The notes: generated from the sequence alone by a model not told the origin. Shown: positions 45,236-58,059, counted from the stretch's first letter. The stretch: 64,000 nt of DNA from Hyperoodon ampullatus (GCA_949752795.1 OX457068.1:57787582-57851581); one strand, 5' to 3'. Translations and numbers: made by a program.

Positions 45236-48025
45236 CAGACTGATTTCTGAATCCCTGAAGATATAGAGAGTTTCTCACCACAAACCCAAACATAGCAAAA
45301 CTTTGTTTCTTATAGTGGAAATATGCAATGAACTAAGTTGTGGTTTCATTTGTTGTAGTGGTTTATTTATAAAGATAAAATGTTTTCCACCCAGGCCCTC
45401 ACCTGCCAATACAGTGTATATAGCAGGCATTAGTAAGGGTTTTCCAAGGAAAATGTTCATTGACTTTTTTTTTTGGGTCAACATTGTTTGAGGTTTTTTT
45501 TTACATCTTTTACATTTTTACATCAAAGCACTGAGCTGATGAAAAGCATTATTAATATTATTATCTTACTATAAGTTAATTTTAGTCACTTAAGTGTGGT
45601 TAAAACCCTGGGATCTGAGGCTATCCTATGAGTCACTGGTTGTACACTGGGGCTGGTTCAACTGATTTAGCTGGAGTGGTAGATATTCCTTCCTTTCTTT
45701 TCAGTCCTGGGGTTTCTTCAAACTGGACATTCTAGACAGAGGAGAGTACATGTGCTCGCCTATGAAAAATCCTAATATATGATAAAAATCTATTGTATGA
45801 GAATGTTGGATTCTCTAAATCCATCCTAATGAGGGGCTGCATGTAACCTTTATTACTTTGTTTTATTTATTTATTTTTGCTTTTATTGTTTTAAAGTACA
45901 GATAATCTGGTTTCTGCTGGTGAATCTTTGCATATGTATTACTTCAGTCAGTAACACTGAAAAATGAATATGGTTACAAAGAGGCCCTGAAAAGGTGTGG
46001 GTTTGTGTTTGTGTGTTTATGCATGGACAAACATTATTACAGGAGAGAGTGAAGGGAAAGATTTATTTTCCTAAAATACATCATCAAGATTCCTGAGAGT
46101 TAATTACTTCTGAGAAATTAATCTTGATCTGTCACTGGCTTATTGACAGGCAGTGATTTCATCTGGTAAACACCTGGAAGCAATGCCTTCAGCTGCTTAC
46201 CTGTGAGTCAGGTATATATAAGAGCAGGCACACCATAAGAGTATGAGTTTTTAATTAAAGTGATGCATATGCATGGGCAGGGTGAGGCACAGAATGCTCG
46301 AGAGATTTGAGAGGTTCCTAAGAACAATCAATTCAGTAAATCAATACAGAATGTTCAAGTACCTCTTCTCTACTTATCCCATGTGAGGCAGATAATAGAT
46401 ACATGCTTTCCTGATGCTTTGGGAGCATGCCATCTAAACTGGGATTTCAGACACAACAGAGAAAGGAAGGAAGGAAGGAAGGAAGCAAGAGAGGGAGGGA
46501 GGGAGGGAGGAAAGAAGAAAGGAAGAGAGAGTGGGAGGAGGAAAAGGAAATTAAAGGTGGTACCTGACTGTATAGAAAGTATCATATATAATATAGGAAT
46601 TCAGAGAAAGAAGAGTTTGCATGAAGTGAATAAACAAAAGATTCCTAGAGAAGTGAGACGTAAGTAGCCCAAAAGGAAGAATACACGGTAAAGGAAAGAA
46701 AGTGTTTTCTACCAAACAGGGACTTCTCTAAAAATTCATTCTCTTCTAACTAGGCCAGAAAATGAGAAGAGCAGATGCGGACCTCTTTCATTTAAAGCAT
46801 CCTGACTATTTAACTCCAGTCAGTGAACAGATAAATTATATTGCCACTTACCCCCAATCTCCCGGTGGCTTTCGATACTGCAGAAAGGACATTTTTACTG
46901 CAGGCAAATTAATCCATTTCTTTTTTAAAAAACAATAGATTTCTAATGATATATTTAAAGCATCTGTCAATCCCTGTGCAAACTGCCAAATCATGTGTTA
47001 AATTTAAAAATAGAGCTGAACACTTAAAACTCATCAGACTGTAATAATTGAGCATAGACTTGAAAAAAGAAAGAAATATGAACAAATTCAATGCACAAGA
47101 ACTAAGTTAACTAGATCCCTCCAATTTTGTGGAATCCAGACAAATTTCAGATATTTTATGGAATTGAAACCATCCATTGCTTTCCACTAGGGATACCATG
47201 ACTAGAACACTATACAGTCAATAAGAAAATTGTATTTTCTTAATAATTCTAAGGTAGATAGAAATTGCAAATAAAAAATTAAACGAAATTCTTTCTCTTC
47301 AATAGTGGTAGGGAACTGTGATAATCTACTTTAAAGAATCAGGTGTTTCAATATTTCCCAGATCTTTTAGAATGTAATTTAGCAAATTATATTCTAAATT
47401 TTACTGTAGAATTTTATCTTGAAGCCCACAAGTTGGTCAATATTATATTTCTTGTGAAGTCATTATATGAAGTCATATAATTCATTGTGAAGTCACTCCT
47501 TCCTCACTACCTGGTTAATAAGTTCAGTTACTAGTATCCATGGGCATAATTTATCTATCAGATCAACTAACATAGTTATTAGATACCTACTTTTTTTAAA
47601 TTAGGTGGTTATTAGACAAAATCTCCATCTTCATGAGATTTAAAATCTAGTATAAGAAAGGTGAATGAGACATATTACAAATCAAAACAAAATTCAGTAA
47701 CAATTTATGAGTCATAAGTTAAATTATATTGTAGATTTTAAAAAGTAAGTGACAATACAAGAGGTTTTTTTTTTAAAGCATCTCGTATAAGGCTTTGAAC
47801 ACAGTATGTACTCATTAAACATGTGTTGAATGATAAACAATATCAACAAAGATAATAGTAAAGAGGACATCAATTTCTCAGTAAGCTAAAATAGTCAAGG
47901 GAGGGCTCATTAAGGAAAAATTACTTAGACTTAAGAAGAACAGTTTGGTAATGTGTTGAATTTAGAAAGAGAAAAAAGAATCAGAATAGGCAACACAGAT
48001 GAAAGAAAATATGCAGAATCTTAGA
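45236..48025. other. Mostly unique intergenic DNA with a conserved-looking block
   Basis: No gene is recognised. The block 46085-46205 is AT-rich with homeodomain-like TTAATTA cores and TGACAG motifs, followed by a TATATAAG sequence at 46215-46222 (see findings). A short L2/MIR-like 3' end lies at 47790-47835. Confidence 0.4.
46461..46530. repeat. Purine-only (GGAA)n/(GAGG)n tract
   Basis: A plus-strand tract of only A and G, apart from one C, made of GGAA units followed by GAGG units. It gives rise to meaningless low-complexity open frames on both strands. Confidence 0.9.
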
Positions 48026-48027
48026 TC

Positions 48028-48195
48028 TGCTCTGTTCAGTATCATAGACACCAGTCAAACATGGCTAATTCACTCACCACATTTCAAGTACTCAATAGCC
48101 ACATGTGACTAGTAGTGACCATACTGGACTGAGCAGATGTAGAACACATCCATCATCATAGAAGTTTCCATTGAATGGCAGTGTCTTAGATTCTT
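48028..48195. mobile_element. Non-autonomous MER-type DNA transposon
   Basis: The text 'accacatttcaagtactcaa' followed by 'tagccacatgtgactagtag' and 'tagaagtttccattgaatgg' is a common mammalian MER DNA element of about 180 bp. I am sure of the repeat but not of the exact subfamily name. Confidence 0.6.
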
Positions 48196-48204
48196 GAAAA
48201 TACA

Positions 48205-48236
48205 GTGTGTGTATGTGTGTATGTGTGTGTGTGTTG
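48205..48236. repeat. (TG)n microsatellite
   Basis: An alternating TG tract with two TATG variants. Confidence 0.9.
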
Positions 48237-48269
48237 AGAGGGTGGAGAGTTTGGCCAGTTGGGTTTCTA

Positions 48270-48345
48270 TACAGCCATTTTCTCACCTATAAAATGAGGA
48301 AAGACACAATATGAATTATATCTCTCCCATTCTAAAATTCTATGT
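48270..48345 (+). repeat. MIR fragment, sense orientation
   Basis: The text 'ccattttctcacctataaaa' followed by 'tgaggaaagaca' is the conserved centre of a forward MIR. Only this part is readable. Confidence 0.5.
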
Positions 48346-48769
48346 CTGTGTCTACATAGTAAAGTCAGTAGTGCAGCTCGTTTTTATATAGGAAAGTGGA
48401 AGCGAAATTTTAGAAAGAAAAATGGAAAGAGATAATAAAGAAGACTTAACAGGGCTTGTATCCATCCTGTGGACGATGGTGAGCCACTGGCAGCCTTTGA
48501 AAAGGAAACTGTTGTAGTCAATGTTACTGTCATCTGTACTTTGAAATTTCCCTCTGGTTTATGTCACACTTTTCTGCCATTTCTCAGCTATTATTGGGAA
48601 ACCACATCTCCTTCCTTTGAACAATCATATGTTCCTAATTTCCAGATGTATCAATGGAGTCTTCTGGGAAGTGGATACTTAGATGGAGTTAGGAGTACAA
48701 ATGATTATATTGAGAAACTAACTCCCTTGAAAGTTAAAAAAGTGAGGAGAGAAGATGATTAGGCAGGGG
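48346..48769. other. Unique intergenic DNA
   Basis: No repeat family is recognised. A 97-codon plus-strand frame (48469-48762) has no recognisable domain and no splice or promoter context to support it. Confidence 0.35.
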
Positions 48770-49700
48770 AAGCCTTAGACTCTGTGCAGAACTGACACCA
48801 TTGAAGGAAAAGAGTAAAGAAAGTAGGATTGGGCTGGGAGAGCCTCAGATCATGATAAAGATCTGACAAATCCTCAACTATCCCTATGGGGACCTCAGAG
48901 CAAAGATGATGGCCCGTTAGAGAAGTCCTTCATTGGGAAGAAATAGTGAGGCTCTGCGACCCCTGCTGGACTCAGTCCTTCCTGGTACCACTCAGGAAGG
49001 AAGAGTGTGGCCTGGTTCAAAAGCTGAGGCAGGTCCTGAAGGTGCTGCACCTGAATGACATCTGATAACTGCCCTCCTTGCCCCTGAATCGTGAGCCCCG
49101 TGTTAAGGTGAGATATAAACAGCACACTTCCATGGCCACCACACCAACTTCAACTCTATCACTCCCACCACCATCTCTCTATTTTGCAACCTCTCATTAG
49201 GTTTTGTTTTTGGCTCATCCTCTCCCCGGAACAGTGTGGGGCAGGGCAAGACAGATTGAAAATAAACCTATTATTAATAATAGGATGGGGCACTAAAGGA
49301 GGAATCTCATGAAAATTCTTCCATTGCCTCTGGTCCATAAGCCATTTTTGTTGAATTGTGGTAAGCCAAATTCTGTATCTGCAGCCTTTGCTCTGCTGCT
49401 GGCAAGTCCTGAACTGTGCTGTTATAAGGAGCAAAAAGGACAGCAGAGGAGAAAAAGGTTTTCGGTTTAGATGTATAAAGGCATAGTTCTCCCCTATTCA
49501 CATCTATGCTAATGACCCCTTCTATGCCCAGAAAAAAGCAGAGCTGCCAAATATCCACCCAATGTGGGCTGCTTCTTAGATAATTGCCAATGTCTCTTCC
49601 AATTGTAAAGGAAAGATAAATGTCATGAATGTACATCCCTAACATTAAGCAAAGAGTTGAATCTGGGAAATTAAATACTATGCTGACTTTGGGCATTTTA
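48770..49700 (-). repeat. Possible old ERVL-class LTR-like sequence, antisense
   Basis: On the minus strand the text 'tgaggctctcccagcccaat' followed by 'cctactttctttactctttt', and further upstream 'cttcccaatgaaggacttct', recalls the end part of an old ERVL-class LTR. I cannot define the ends or name the subfamily. A 129-codon minus-strand frame at 49307-49696 lies in the upstream part. It has no recognisable protease, polymerase or envelope motif, so I do not call it a gene. Confidence 0.3.
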
Positions 49701-49922
49701 GATATTGCCCCAAAGGGAATTTATTCCTCTCCCCTTGAAAAGAGGCCTGCTCTACGTGACATGAAATTTTACCAAATGTCAATTTTTCCCATATGGATGA
49801 AACCGATAATCATAAAGAGGCTTCTAGTGGGTTGAAGATACAAAGATAGTTACATATGTAGAGCACAAATTTAAACTGAGACTGGGTATGAGATGGGTTC
49901 TATAATTATTCAATGCTCAAGA

Positions 49923-50112
49923 CCAGTGGTTGCCAAAATATGATCTTTAAACCAATAGCATTAGCATCATCTGAAACTTGTTAACAAATTCACATAGGCC
50001 TCAACCAGATACTTATACTGAATCAGAAACTCTAGGGATGAGGCCAGAGATCTGTGGTTCAACAAGCCCTCCAAGTCATTCTGATACTCAAGATCAAAAG
50101 CCAATGGTTCAG
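49923..50112. mobile_element. Non-autonomous hAT (Charlie/MER type) DNA transposon
   Basis: The copy begins 'ccagtggttgccaaaatatg' and holds 'cagaaactctagggatgagg' and 'tggttcaacaagccctccaa'. It follows the same pattern as the element at 45040-45235, in diverged form. Confidence 0.65.
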
Positions 50113-50369
50113 GAAGACGTTGATTGAAATTCAATGTCACTATAACTAAGTTCAAGCATCCAGGCTGGAGGGTCATATGCCATAAAAATAGAGTTGGATT
50201 GAGGAAGTTGAAGTCATGCCAATGAAGAACAAGTTTTATTTAAATGAAAGGCTTAACAAGGAAGAGACCAAGAGACCATTAAGTGGGTATGATCTATAAA
50301 GAAGAGTGGTTCTGATTGATGAGGAAATCTAACTGTGGTCTCGACAATGTGTACCTATGTGAACTAGGG

Positions 50370-51290
50370 GTTGTGATTAGACTTACTAGCATCACATGTA
50401 GCAATTTTCTATGCATTTATAGATATGATAGCATACCAGTTACAGTGTTCTGTACCTTGATTTTTCACTACTTTTTACGCTGGAATTTTTTCTTATAATT
50501 TTATGTAGAACTATGTCATTCCTTTAAAGAGTTTCATAATATTCCATTATACACATATTTTTTTTAGTAATTTATATAATCAGTTGCAATAGTTGCAACT
50601 GTGATTTGGGTAGGAAGGAAAGAGATTTCTTTTATACTGTATATTCTTGCATACTTTTTGAACTCTATACCATGTACATATATGAGTATGTTAATAGCTG
50701 CATGGAATTACATTTCTGATGAACCATCATTTATGTAAACAGTCCAATGAGCATTAAGTTTTAACATTTTGTGATTAGAACAATATTGCAAAAATATCCT
50801 TGCTTGTATATCATTTAGCACATGTGCTAGTATATCTGTGGAATAAACACCAAGAAATTCTATTCTGGCTTAAATGGAATGTGACTTTTTTATTAAATGT
50901 TATTCCCAAAATATCTTCCATAAAGGCCCTAATTCTAACCGTAATGGAATGGGGGTGCTTTACCTTCACAATAGTTAATATGCTGGACTATCTATCTTTT
51001 TAGTTTTTTTATCTATTAGATGGAAAATGAGAAGTATTATAGCTTTATTTTGTACTTCCCTTATTTCAGTGAGGATGACCATATTTGTTAAAAAAGCTAT
51101 TTCTTTCTTTATAAAATGTATATTGGTCTCTTTTCCCATGTTTTATATTGGATTACTTGTCTTTCTTCTTATTGATCTGTGGAAACTCTTTATATATTAA
51201 ATAATACGTATTGTCATCTATTGTATAAATTGAATTTTGATTATTTTTTCCTTATGAATATCTTATGTATTTATGTAGAATTCCATTTTT
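50370..51290 (-). repeat. Ancient L1 ORF2 end and 3' region, antisense
   Basis: On the plus strand this reads as reverse L1: 'cataatattccattatacac', 'gaacaatattgcaaaaatat', 'gaataaacaccaagaaattc', 'tattggtctcttttcccatg' and 'cttattgatctgtggaaact'. All frames are broken. Confidence 0.6.
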
Positions 51291-51299
51291 TTAAAGTAT

Positions 51300-51465
51300 G
51301 TTGACTATATAAATATTTTCATGGTAAAACCTTTGGAAGTGATAGATATGTTCATTATCTTGATTGTGCATGTACATATATGTCAAACATACCAAATTAT
51401 ATATGCTTCAACTATGTGTAGTTTATTGTATGTCTTTATACCTCAATAAAATTGTTTTAAAAATT
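51300..51465 (+). repeat. L1 3' UTR end, sense
   Basis: The text 'ttggaagtgatagatatgtt' followed by 'cattatcttgattgtgcatg' and 'gtctttatacctcaataaaa' is a medium-age L1 3' end. It lies next to, and opposite to, the antisense L1 before it. Confidence 0.7.
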
Positions 51466-51920
51466 ACTATCATACATTTTTTTCTTCCTCTATATATTCT
51501 AACTTGATGGTGTTATGTATACTTGATCAAATATATGAAAAATTTTAGTTCCTATATATTATTTGGTATTCAGCCATCTTATTAAGTTCTCTTACCTGTT
51601 AAAATAGATTGTCAGTTTTTTAGTTTTCTGTGTAAAACTTAGCTTTCCTCAATTTTTCCTTCCCCTTCTAATTATCTCTCCTATCTTCACATTCATAATG
51701 CACCAATATTTAACCCTAAGAATTGGGTTTAGAAACACACAGAGGATGGTTGCCCATTCAGGCACAGAGTGGACTAGGTTCTCTAGGTGAGGCTGAGGCA
51801 GCTAACTTAGGGCAGGCCTACATTGACTGTGACTTCATGTGAGTGGGAGAATGTCACTGGTCTTTGTCAGGTTCAGAACAAATGTACCCAAAGTAAAAAT
51901 AATGAGGAGAGATCAAAAAG

Positions 51921-51930
51921 CACTATGAAA
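51921..51930 (+). repeat. Target-site duplication, left copy, of the 51931 L1
   Basis: The 10 bases cactatgaaa recur exactly at 52770-52779 after the poly(A) tail of the L1. Confidence 0.9.
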
Positions 51931-52769
51931 ATGGCCAACAAACACATGAAAAGATGCTCAACATTACTAATTACTAGAGAAATGTAAATAAAAACTACAA
52001 TGAGGTATCATCTCACACCGGTCAGAATAGCTATCATTAAAAATTCTACAAACAATAAATGCTGGAGAGGTTGTAGGGAAAAGGGAACCCTCCTGCATGG
52101 TTGGTGGGAACGTAAATTGACACAGCCACTATGGAGAACTAAAAATAGAACTACCATATGACCCAGCAATCCCACTACTGGACATATAACCAGAGAAAAC
52201 CATAATTCAAAAAGAGTCATGTACCACAATCTTCATTGCAGCTCTATTTACAATAGCCAGGACATGGAAGCAACCTAAATGTCCATCAACAGAGATAAAA
52301 GAGATGAGGTACATATATACAATGGAATATTGCTCAGCCATAAAAAGGAACAAAATTGGGTCATTTGTAGAGATGTGGATGGGCTTAGAGACTGTCATAC
52401 AGAGTGAAGTAAGTCAGAAAGAGAAAAACAATATCATTTATTAATGCATATATGTGGAATCTAGAAAAATGGTACAGATGATCTTATTTGCAAAGCAGAA
52501 ATAGAAACACAGACATAGAGAACAAATGTATGGACACCAAGGGGGTAGAAGTGTGGGGGGATGAATTGGGAGATTGGGATTGACCTATATACACTATTGA
52601 TATTATGTATAAAATAGATAGCTGATGCTCTGTGGTGACTTAAAGGGGAAGGAAATCAAAAAAGAGGAGATATATGTATACTTATAGCTGATTCACTTTG
52701 CTATACAGTAGAAACTAACACAACATTGTAAAGCAACTATACTCCAATAAAATTTAATTAAAAAAAAAA
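51931..52769 (+). mobile_element. LINE-1, strongly 5'-truncated
   Basis: The insertion begins in the C-terminal part of ORF2 ('atggccaacaaacacatgaa') and runs through the 3' UTR to 'ctccaataaaatttaa' and a poly(A) tail. It keeps the cysteine-rich region text. Compared with the L1 at 25435-28064, about 25 bases are missing near 52139, between 'ctatggagaact' and 'aaaaatagaactacc'. The flanking 10-bp duplication marks a normal L1 integration. Confidence 0.93.
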
Positions 52770-52779
52770 CACTATGAAA

Positions 52780-53024
52780 GATGGGGTATTAGAATGTTAG
52801 TCCAAGATGCAATGGAAGAATCCCAAACTCCAAGCTCAGTTGAGTCAGACACATAATACCAATACTAAACACAGGAAGGGGGCTGTGGAGAACTGAAAAG
52901 GGCATGCCCAAGTTTTAAAGCACTCACCTGGTGAAAAGAAAACACCTCTAATGGCTCATAGCTGAGGTCAGAAGTGGACATAAATGAGCAATGAATCTGG
53001 TCAGAATCTTTTACTATTCACTCA
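52780..53024. other. Unique intergenic DNA
   Basis: No gene or repeat is recognised. Confidence 0.4.
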
Positions 53025-53135
53025 TCCCATCAGCCGACATTTATTAAGCAAGAAGTGTGTCAAGCACTGGGGATATAATGTTAAATAAGACCCAACCCCT
53101 AATTAAAAATAGTTTGTAATCTACTTAGAGGACAA
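53025..53135 (-). repeat. L2 LINE 3' end, reverse orientation
   Basis: The text 'cagccgacatttattaagca' followed by 'gtcaagcactggggatataa' is a reverse L2 3' terminus. Confidence 0.65.
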
Positions 53136-53139
53136 AACA

Positions 53140-55685
53140 TCTGAGTAAGAAAGTGAAGTGAGACTCCCAGATGAGGTTTTATGTAACTGGGTCTTGGCCA
53201 AACAAAGTGTAGGATTAAAGAGCAGGTATAAGACCCACTTCACCAGTACTGGGCTGTGATGACGTTGTCTCATTCCCGAGACAATGGACAAGGGGTCCCT
53301 ATCCAGCTTGTTTTGCTACAGAAATGTGCTCAGCAATGAACATTTTGATCCAGTAAATATTTAGGCTCAACTGGAAGTGTAACAGGAATACAAAACTTTG
53401 TCTTTTTCACAATTTTACTTATAGCCAGCCCCATGTCCCCTTAGACGTGTGAATATCAAGAATGTGAGATGTTTTTCATTTGACACCCTCCAGAATCCAA
53501 GCGTGACAAGGATTTGTTGATATGTTGGATATTTATATTCCTGAATAAGATGAAGAATCAAAATTCAGCATGGTTTGAGGGCAGTAGGAGTAAGCAGGAT
53601 CTGGCTTACTCTTATTCTTTCCATCCCTCTCTGTCTTGGGTCTCCCATGCTATGAGGAATGCTTCTGGAACCATCCCATTGAGAACAGAGACCCAGAAAT
53701 GCAGCTGGGCCCTGATGTTGGACAGTGAGATATCACTGACTTCCTGTTCAGTATCTGGGGTTGTGAGAAGGAATGGACTTGGCTAGGGACTTATTTTTTT
53801 CTTTGGAGTAGCCCAATACACACATAATCAGTGGTCTCTTCAGTAACCTCAGAAGGAACTGAGAAAATATAACCCTTGTTCCCTCTTCTGTCTCATGTCC
53901 TCATGGATTTAGAGCAAACTTTCTACTCTTGCCTTCCACTCTGGTAAAGCATTGGCAACTCTTCCTCCCTCTGCTAGCTCTTCACTTTGATTTGGGGCCA
54001 GGGAGCAGACATTATAAGGACGGGTAAAAGCAGCATGGCACATTAGCATTTCCAGTCTACCACATCGGGGATCTCAGCGTTTTCAATATATATTTAAAAT
54101 AACGGAAAGAGACAAGCTGCTGCCTTCCCTCAAAATTGCCAACGTATGCCCAAGATCTCCTGCATTTTGCATTGTGTCAGTCTGTGTCAGGGGTTTCAGG
54201 AAAGGTAATATAGAAGACGAATGAAAGTCTATCACTGCAGTGCCAAGATGAAAAAGTGACAGCTCATAATGAAAAGAAAAATAGTTTCCATTTTGGGCCT
54301 CTGTAAGTAAGAAAGTGACAGAGTCTTGGGAACTGTGAGCCTGAAAAATGGTCCTTTTGACAGACATGCCTGTAAGTGAGAGGGCCTTGGATATAATACC
54401 ACCTATAATAGAGGGAATAATGATTATTTTAGGCATTGCATGATTTTGAATAAATCCTTGACTACCCCCTAGAAAATGGAGTTGAAAGGAATCTGGGAAG
54501 AGTGGTGCATTAATTTAAGCAATAAATGACCACATTTTTTAAATCTTTTAAGTCTAAGTTGGTTAAATTTATTTCAGAAATAACCAAAAGCCAATAGTAT
54601 TAATAAAAAGAATTTTGCCTCAACAATGATAAGAAAAAATGTCACTCTAGAATCTTCCTTCAGGATTTTGTTTCCTTATGGACAAATCTTTTGGAATTAA
54701 GTTCTAGATTGCCTATATATATATATATATATATATATAATAATTCAGTGTTTGTAAATTAATTGAAACCTAAATTCAAGTTGAGACAACAGAATAAAAT
54801 ACTGATATTTTTTAAAAATTTTAATACCAAATTTCAAGATGCTTGGGATTGCCTGACAAACTACTTTCATTTTTCTTTAATAGCTGATATTACTTAGATG
54901 CAACCTCAGGTGTTAGCCCATTTGCAGTGTTTGAAATGTCTTACCCTGTATAATTTTCTTATCTACTGACACAAACACTACCAGAAGCACACTACCAACT
55001 CATTTAATGAACGCTGGGTTGGTGGTGCTTTCCTTGTGCATTTGCTCTACTGAGAACACACGTTAGTGTATTGATTTTCTTAAACCACGCTATACAAAAT
55101 CTGTCTAGGAATTGAGACTCCTAGAGTTACCACTCTCTCAGTTTCAACCATAAGCTAAAAGAAATAAATGATGACTAAAAGGAGTGATTGCCGCCCATTG
55201 AAAGCTGAACTCTGGAGCTGGAGAGTGAATACAAAATTACTTATCACAGGCTTAGAGCTGGAAGGGGCATAAGGTCTGGGCTCCATTTAGCACTCCTAAT
55301 GGCAGGGAGCTAGGTGCTCCTCACATGCCAATTCCATTTTAAAGCAGATCTAATTATCAAATGAGCTTGCTCATTCTACATCAATATCAATCTTCCTCTG
55401 ACAGGCATTCTTTGGTTCTCTCTGGCCTCTGGAAATGCAGGGAAAGGACCTATCCTCTCTTCAGATGATAACCCTGCACCCGTTTGTAGCTATCTACATA
55501 GTTCCCATTGGATGACCCTTTTCCAAATCTTTTCCCCAAAGGAAAAAAAAAAAAAAAAAAGATCACCAAGAAGAGCCATGAAGGTGAAAGGACTCAGGAA
55601 TGCAGAGCCCATCTGCTTCCTGGGTGTTCTCCCAATATGCTGTTCCCTCCAGCCCTTATCCTCCTACAGTGACCATGTGCTTATC
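53140..55685. other. Mostly unique intergenic DNA
   Basis: No gene is recognised; the longest frames are 117 codons (54083-54436 minus) and 90 codons (53514-53786 plus), both unfamiliar. An (AT)n tract lies at 54715-54738 and a poly(A) run at 55543-55560. The block 55190-55400 is unique and contains no repeat text I know. Confidence 0.4.
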
Positions 55686-55689
55686 CACT

Positions 55690-55835
55690 TACAGTTTTTG
55701 TGATCAGGCCAATCATTTTACTTTCTGAGCTTCTTATGTAGAATGGAGATAATTCTTATTTGGCCCAGTTTTTATGAAAGTTGAGTCAACATGTAAAAAG
55801 TCCTTGGCAAAATAGTAGGTATTCAATAAGTAACA
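55690..55835 (+). repeat. MIR SINE, sense orientation
   Basis: The text 'ccaatcattttactttctga', 'tagaatggagataattctta', 'tgaaagttgagtcaacatgt' and 'agtaggtattcaataag' follows the 3' half of a forward MIR. Confidence 0.75.
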
Positions 55836-55839
55836 GTCC

Positions 55840-57279
55840 CTGTTTCCCCAAGGCTTAAGGTTGAGTTTGTTACCTTTGTTTCCTGGATAAATGTCACATA
55901 ATAGTAACTCTGAAAATATCTGGGGAGGTAAGAAGGGAGGAAAAGGGGGAAAGGGCATTTCAATTCATTTTACAATGGGGATTGGAGAGCCAGGGAAAAG
56001 CAGGAGTGTATAAACTGAGTTCTTTTCTTTCCTTTATTTCATTTTTAAACACACTATGTCCCTAAGTTACAGTGGTGCTGGGTGCTGTAACACAGTGCCT
56101 GGGGCAATCACTGCCATCTGCCCTTCCAAAGAATATTCCTGAGCAAAAACCAAAATAGGAAAGATAATGAATGGCACTGGAGAAAGTACATTTCGGCATA
56201 AGCAGTCTCAGAAAAATAAAGACTAAAATTCTGTGTGAGTACAAAGAAGCAGGTCCTGATGCTGAGATTTATTAGTCAGGGACAACCTGTCCAACTAAGT
56301 GGCAGGCAGCTTCCACTCTCAAAATAAAAAACTGGAATGGATAAAAGGCAAGGAAAGAGATTGTATTATGCCGGGAACAATGCAACTCTGAAAAGATGGC
56401 GAAGAGATGCCCTGATAGATCTTCCATGTCTCATGCTCGTTCAGCAAGGACAAACAGAGAGAACTAGCGTTTTCACGGGATGCTGGGAATAAAGAGAATT
56501 TCCTGAATGGAGGTTACTGCTAATCAAAGAGGGGTGTTATGTACACTCTTGAGTTCAATATGCAAAGGATTTGGGGACAGAAGAGGGGACAAGAATATTT
56601 CTCTAATGCTCAGTTTTTGCCTCACATTCTCCTGTCTGCTTCCTGTTGGTTTGCTGATCTCCAGCCCTATCTGTTTAGCTCCTACAGTCCCCATCACCCA
56701 CTCTGATCTCATTGTTTATAAATGAGACCCACCTCACCACCATAACCAAACAACACACATACACACACACAGGACTAGTTTTTGTTTGTTTGTTTGCTTG
56801 CTTGCTTTCTGAAATGAATGGTACAAAAAAAAAAAGAAAAAAATACCATAAAAAAGAGTTGTGTTGATGAAAAGATGGTGTCAGATGAGGGATGGGGATA
56901 GGACTTAAACTGAAACTTAAAGTAAGGATCTGACTTAGATAAACAAAGAGGAGAAGGAAGCAATTTCCTACATTTCTACTAGAGCAATCTGCCCACAGAC
57001 AGAGGAATGTCTTCTTGCTGATTCAATCAAGATAGGCCCCATATTTAGCAGCCTTTTAATGTAGTGAGTCATATCTGGTGGAGGTTTTCAAGATTCATAT
57101 AGAATATCCAAAGCCACTCTTGGGGCTGTCTGTAGTTTTAACCTTAATCAAATACATGGATTTGAGTTTGTCCTGAATTTTACTCCTAGCATTCTGGCCT
57201 AAATGGCAAAATGGAAAGTCATGAACTCAGTCAATGAAAATCCAGATCACTAAGTTTGGCAGGTGTGCCAGTTATTAAT
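55840..57279. other. Unique intergenic DNA
   Basis: No gene is recognised. Short (AC)n at 56753-56771 and (TTTG)/(CTTG)n at 56780-56806 are the only simple repeats. Confidence 0.4.
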
Positions 57280-57840
57280 TTATCACTTCTTGTCTCAAAC
57301 ACACCTTTTTTGTCCTACGTAATGATACTAGAGCTGGGTATTGCACATGACATCTGTTCCTTTCAACTGGGCATTGTGGGACTGGATCTTAGCTTCAAGG
57401 GCTCTTGTCTAAGTTTCTGAGTTCCTTCTTGTTTATTTTTTTTTCAACCTTAGCATGTAGTTGTTTTCTATATTCCTACCTCTGTTACCCTCTAGAGCTC
57501 TTGTTTAGCCCTTTTAGTAGTTAATTTAGTATCAATTATTCACACTAAATTTACCCTTTAATAATACTGTATTGTACATTTGAAAGTTGTTAAGAAAGTA
57601 GATTCTAAAAGTTCTCATCACAGGTAAAAGAATTGTAACTATGTGAGTTGACGGATTTTAACTAAACTTGTGATAATCATTTAGCAATATATACATACAT
57701 TAAATCATCATGTCATACACCTTAAATTTATACAATGTTATATGTTATATGTCAATTATATCTCAATAAAACTGGAAAAAGTTACTCTGTTCAAAAGGAT
57801 TTATATGGTTTCTGTCTCCTAACTGGACCCTGACTAATAA
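57280..57840 (+). repeat. Old LTR-like repeat split by an L1 3' end
   Basis: The outer parts look like one old repeat. The left part ends near 57555 ('ttgtttagcccttttagtag'). The right part (57780-57840) has 'gtttctgtctcctaactgga' followed by 'ccctgactaata', a common mammalian repeat terminus. In between, 57560-57779 is an L1MA-like 3' end: 'ttgttaagaaagtagattct' and 'tcaattatatctcaataaaa'. The L1 part is secure; the family of the host repeat is uncertain. Confidence 0.5.
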
Positions 57841-58059
57841 GCAGGACTTGTTTTTTCTTAAGGGAAAAAAGTGATTCCTTTAATCTGTGAGACAGAGGTA
57901 GACATGGGGGCGGAGATGGAGATGGAGATACCTTTAGTCATTAGTCTAGTCCTCTAAAATTTTTAGCCATCCTACCAACTTACATTATAGATATTGTGTT
58001 AATGATTCTTGCTGTGCTATCGACTCACCTGTTCACTCTCAGATCCATTCCCTGCCCTT

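Noticed and set aside
46383..46667. 94-codon frame rich in Arg, Lys, Glu and Gly
   Set aside because: Produced by the purine-only repeat at 46461-46530.
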